Source: Limnoperna fortunei (Eukaryota > Mollusca > Bivalvia > Mytilida > Modiolidae). From it: a stretch of 64,000 bases of DNA. Below are positions 61,855 through 64,000 of this stretch, piece by piece. The stretch is from assembly GCA_944474755.1 (NCBI GenBank), contig OX104112.1, forward strand, positions 85,697,756-85,761,755, given 5' to 3'. Position 1 is the stretch's first letter; every line of letters begins with the position of its first letter. A model generated the notes under the pieces. It ran no database searches, had not been told where the DNA came from, and saw only the letters and a program-made list of their open reading frames with translations. The position numbers and the translations under genes were made by a program.

Positions 61855-63994
61855 CTATACCATTTTAGACACAGTATCTAAAGCTTCTTTAACAGCGATG
61901 GTGTCAGGGTGATCCTTGCCTAGAAATGCTACATGTATTTTGTGGGACTCGTAAAACTGAAACTTTGCCTTGGAAAAATGATTGGTACCAAAATAGAATG
62001 CTCCTAAATTGTACCTAGAAAAAAAACAATCATAAAATTAATGTATAACAATGCAGGTAATTGGGCAATTAACCACTAATTCTAAGTTCATACCAGGCGT
62101 GTAAAACAATTAGGTAGTAATGTTCGACATATCTGGAACTAAAGCAAACTTCCTGTTTATGGTATTTTGCATCTCCATTGTCAAGCTCCTTCAAGATTTG
62201 TGTATTTGTTACATCGTATAAAATATATTAAATACATCACTGATCCACAAATAGATAGCCAAATAGTAACAACCCATGCATATGTTTGTTTGTTTGTTTG
62301 AATTGCATTTAAGGCTACTTTCAGCAATTCTTCAGCTATATCATGGTGTCCAGTTTTTTGGATGAGAAAACTGGAGCACCCCTAGAAAACTCTGACCTGC
62401 AGTAGAAAACTGGCAACAATTGTCAATAAAGACTGGAGTTGAGTACACCCTGCCTGCAATGAGACTAAAACCTGCAACTTCAGTTTTAACAGGTTAAGTG
62501 ATTAATAGTAAATGCCTTACTACATAATATACTATTGTAATCTTAATGTGTCCAATCTATCCAATACTAAACCCTAACCTTATAGTTCCAGTTCCTAAAT
62601 AGTCCTTTCCATAGGTGTCTAGAATGATTGACAGAGCTGCCTCATAAAGCTCTCCTGCCATAACATCATTCTTGTCATCAGAAACCAATCCAATCTCGTT
62701 CAGAACAATGGCCATACGTGGATGCTTTGTCCCAACCTCACTGCGTGTCATTTTTAAATCTTGCATGTAATATCCTAAGGCTTCATCTACACGTCCTTGT
62801 TTGTATGATAATTGACCAAGCTGGAATATAATAACAAACATATCTTGGTAATTTCATTTCAATAAATGCTCAATATGTGTCTTATGTCCAGCCTTTTTCT
62901 AACTTTTTCCAATTTATTCAATTTACATTTTATATGATAACTTAACATTAAATGAGAATTGAAATATTTGTCATTTCTTCTGAAAATCCAACAAATTGTA
63001 GGGAAGTAACATTTAAATTCAATGTTAGATGACTGTTATTTTGCTTACCCTTGTAAATATTGCACCTACAAAGTGGTGTTTATTACCAAGAACAGAAGTT
63101 GCAAGTTCTAAAGCTCTGATCATAAGCTTTTTAGCTTCTATCATATTTTCTTTTTGAATGTATACAGTTGATAACCCAAGCAAACCTTCACAAAGCTGGA
63201 AAGAAAAAGTAATACCTGGATGACAGCCAAGAACTAACCAATAAACAAACAACAAGCACAATTTAATCAATTCAATTGTTTGTTTAAAGTTAAATATATT
63301 TGATAATTTCCGATCTGGTATATGTTAACAGAAACTTATTTTGAAAAGTAGTAACATGAGTAAATATGTTTTTGTTTTCAGTTTCAATAGCATTTGTTTG
63401 ATTTGAATTTGATTTAAATGGTGTTTTAATGCCACTTTCAGAAATTGCTCAGCTATATCATGGCATACAGTTTTATTATAGAAGGAAGGAGTACCCATAA
63501 AAAATGGCCCAACACAATCCTTGTCAAATAAGATTGGAGTTGAGTACACCTTCCCACAGTGCAACTTGAACCTGCAATTTCAGTGTTGACTGGCATGTGA
63601 TCAATAGGATTCTAATTACTTTAACCACTTGGCTACAAAGGCCACCACCCAATAGTCTTTGAAAATATTAATTACACAATAAGAGAACAATGACCTTTGT
63701 GTTTATCTCCATTTGTAAATCAGTGTTTGAAAACTATAGATATATTTATGTAATCTCCATTTTGTGTATCTCTTTGTTGGCAAGATGAGGGTTTAATGGT
63801 CAGTGATTGGCAAAAAAGAATACAGAAATGAGTCACCAGAATTTCATCAGCTTGTGTTAAAGTTCAAGAGGGATTTACTGTACCTGAAGTTTCTGACGTG
63901 GAGTTTCTATCCTGTTTTGACGGTTAATGGCATCATGGTATACTGAAATAGCCTGGTCATATTGTCCAATCTTACTGTATACAGTACCAAGATC
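61855..63994 (-). CDS. C-terminal TPR part of a second STAND/TPR gene (5' end outside window)
   Basis: Four exons join in phase: 63994-63884, 63195-63049, 62820-62579 and 62014-61855, giving 219 residues and a TAG stop at 61857-61855. Each carries TPR units of the kinesin-light-chain type: DLGTVYSKIGQYDQAISVYH, LLGLSTVYIQKENMIEAKKL, QLSYKQGRVDEALGYYMQDL and FYFGTNHFSKAKFQFYESHK, with HPRMA and KDHPDTIAV linkers. This is the usual end of DUF4062-NACHT-TPR proteins, so the gene is probably a tandem paralogue of the large gene downstream, on the same strand and about 11-14 kb upstream of it. TPRs serve as protein-binding or autoinhibitory scaffolds. The acceptor at 63996-63995 shows that at least one exon precedes the window edge. 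Intron 62821-63048 is plain; 62015-62578 holds a SINE remnant. Confidence 0.8.
62281..62520 (-). mobile_element. Degenerate SINE in the last intron of the TPR gene
   Basis: The plus strand has TTTGTTTGTTTGAATTGCAT, CTTTCAGCAATTCTTCAGCT, a worn central block, and AAAGACTGGAGTTGAGTACA, following the family order with many changes. Confidence 0.75.
63395..63648 (-). mobile_element. Degenerate SINE upstream of the second TPR exon
   Basis: The plus strand reads GGTGTTTTAATGCCACTTTC, ATCATGGCATACAGTTTTAT, AAGATTGGAGTTGAGTACAC and CCACTTGGCTACAAAGGCC (A-box side). Full length but with deletions in the central block. Confidence 0.75.
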
Positions 63995-64000
63995 CTGTAA

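Overview
The window looks like nuclear DNA of a lophotrochozoan animal, most likely a bivalve mollusc. It is AT-rich, and its genes have many small exons with GT/AG borders. It is crowded with tRNA-headed SINEs, MITEs, minisatellites, and DIRS, LINE and Penelope-like retroelements. The species cannot be named from sequence alone. There is a 200-base assembly gap at 60153-60352.

Two genes of one family lie head to tail on the minus strand. Upstream (61855-63994) is the C-terminal end of a TPR protein; its 5' part lies beyond the right edge. Downstream (about 47291 to 2458, continuing off the left edge) is a large gene for which I can chain 28 coding exons in consistent phase, about 1,665 residues. 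In order it encodes a short basic N-terminus without a signal peptide; one 418-residue exon of beta-rich repeats ending in an Ig-like segment; a malectin-like domain; an FBA domain (the glycoprotein-binding domain of F-box proteins such as FBXO2 and FBXO6); a DUF4062 domain; a NACHT NTPase with intact Walker A and B motifs; and the start of the helical region that precedes TPRs in nephrocystin-3-like proteins. Malectin and FBA are both glycan-binding folds, so this looks like a cytosolic STAND receptor with a doubled lectin-type sensor. I consider it the most interesting object in the window.

Layout from left to right: 1-1562, a non-coding element bounded by 150-bp direct repeats. 2458-5499, exons 28-24. 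6026-6295, a TTAA MITE. About 6655-8865, a 50-bp minisatellite. 9817-13940, exons 23-19; exon 22 has seeded a minisatellite of itself. 14440-21124, a 34-bp minisatellite split by a 5.49-kb DIRS retrotransposon (15529-21018). 21744-39213, exons 18-3, with SINEs, a hAT-like MITE and a 24-bp repeat in introns. 39640-44110, a 47-bp minisatellite hit by several transposons. 44178-47291, exons 2 and 1. About 50320-50400, a possible 5' UTR exon and TATA box beside a MITE. 51032-56340, hairpin and foldback elements and a decayed LINE carrying a foldback element that itself carries a MITE. 57946-61290, SINEs, a Penelope-like fragment and a truncated LINE. 61855-63994, the TPR gene.

All domain names come from reading motifs by eye. 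No database search was run.
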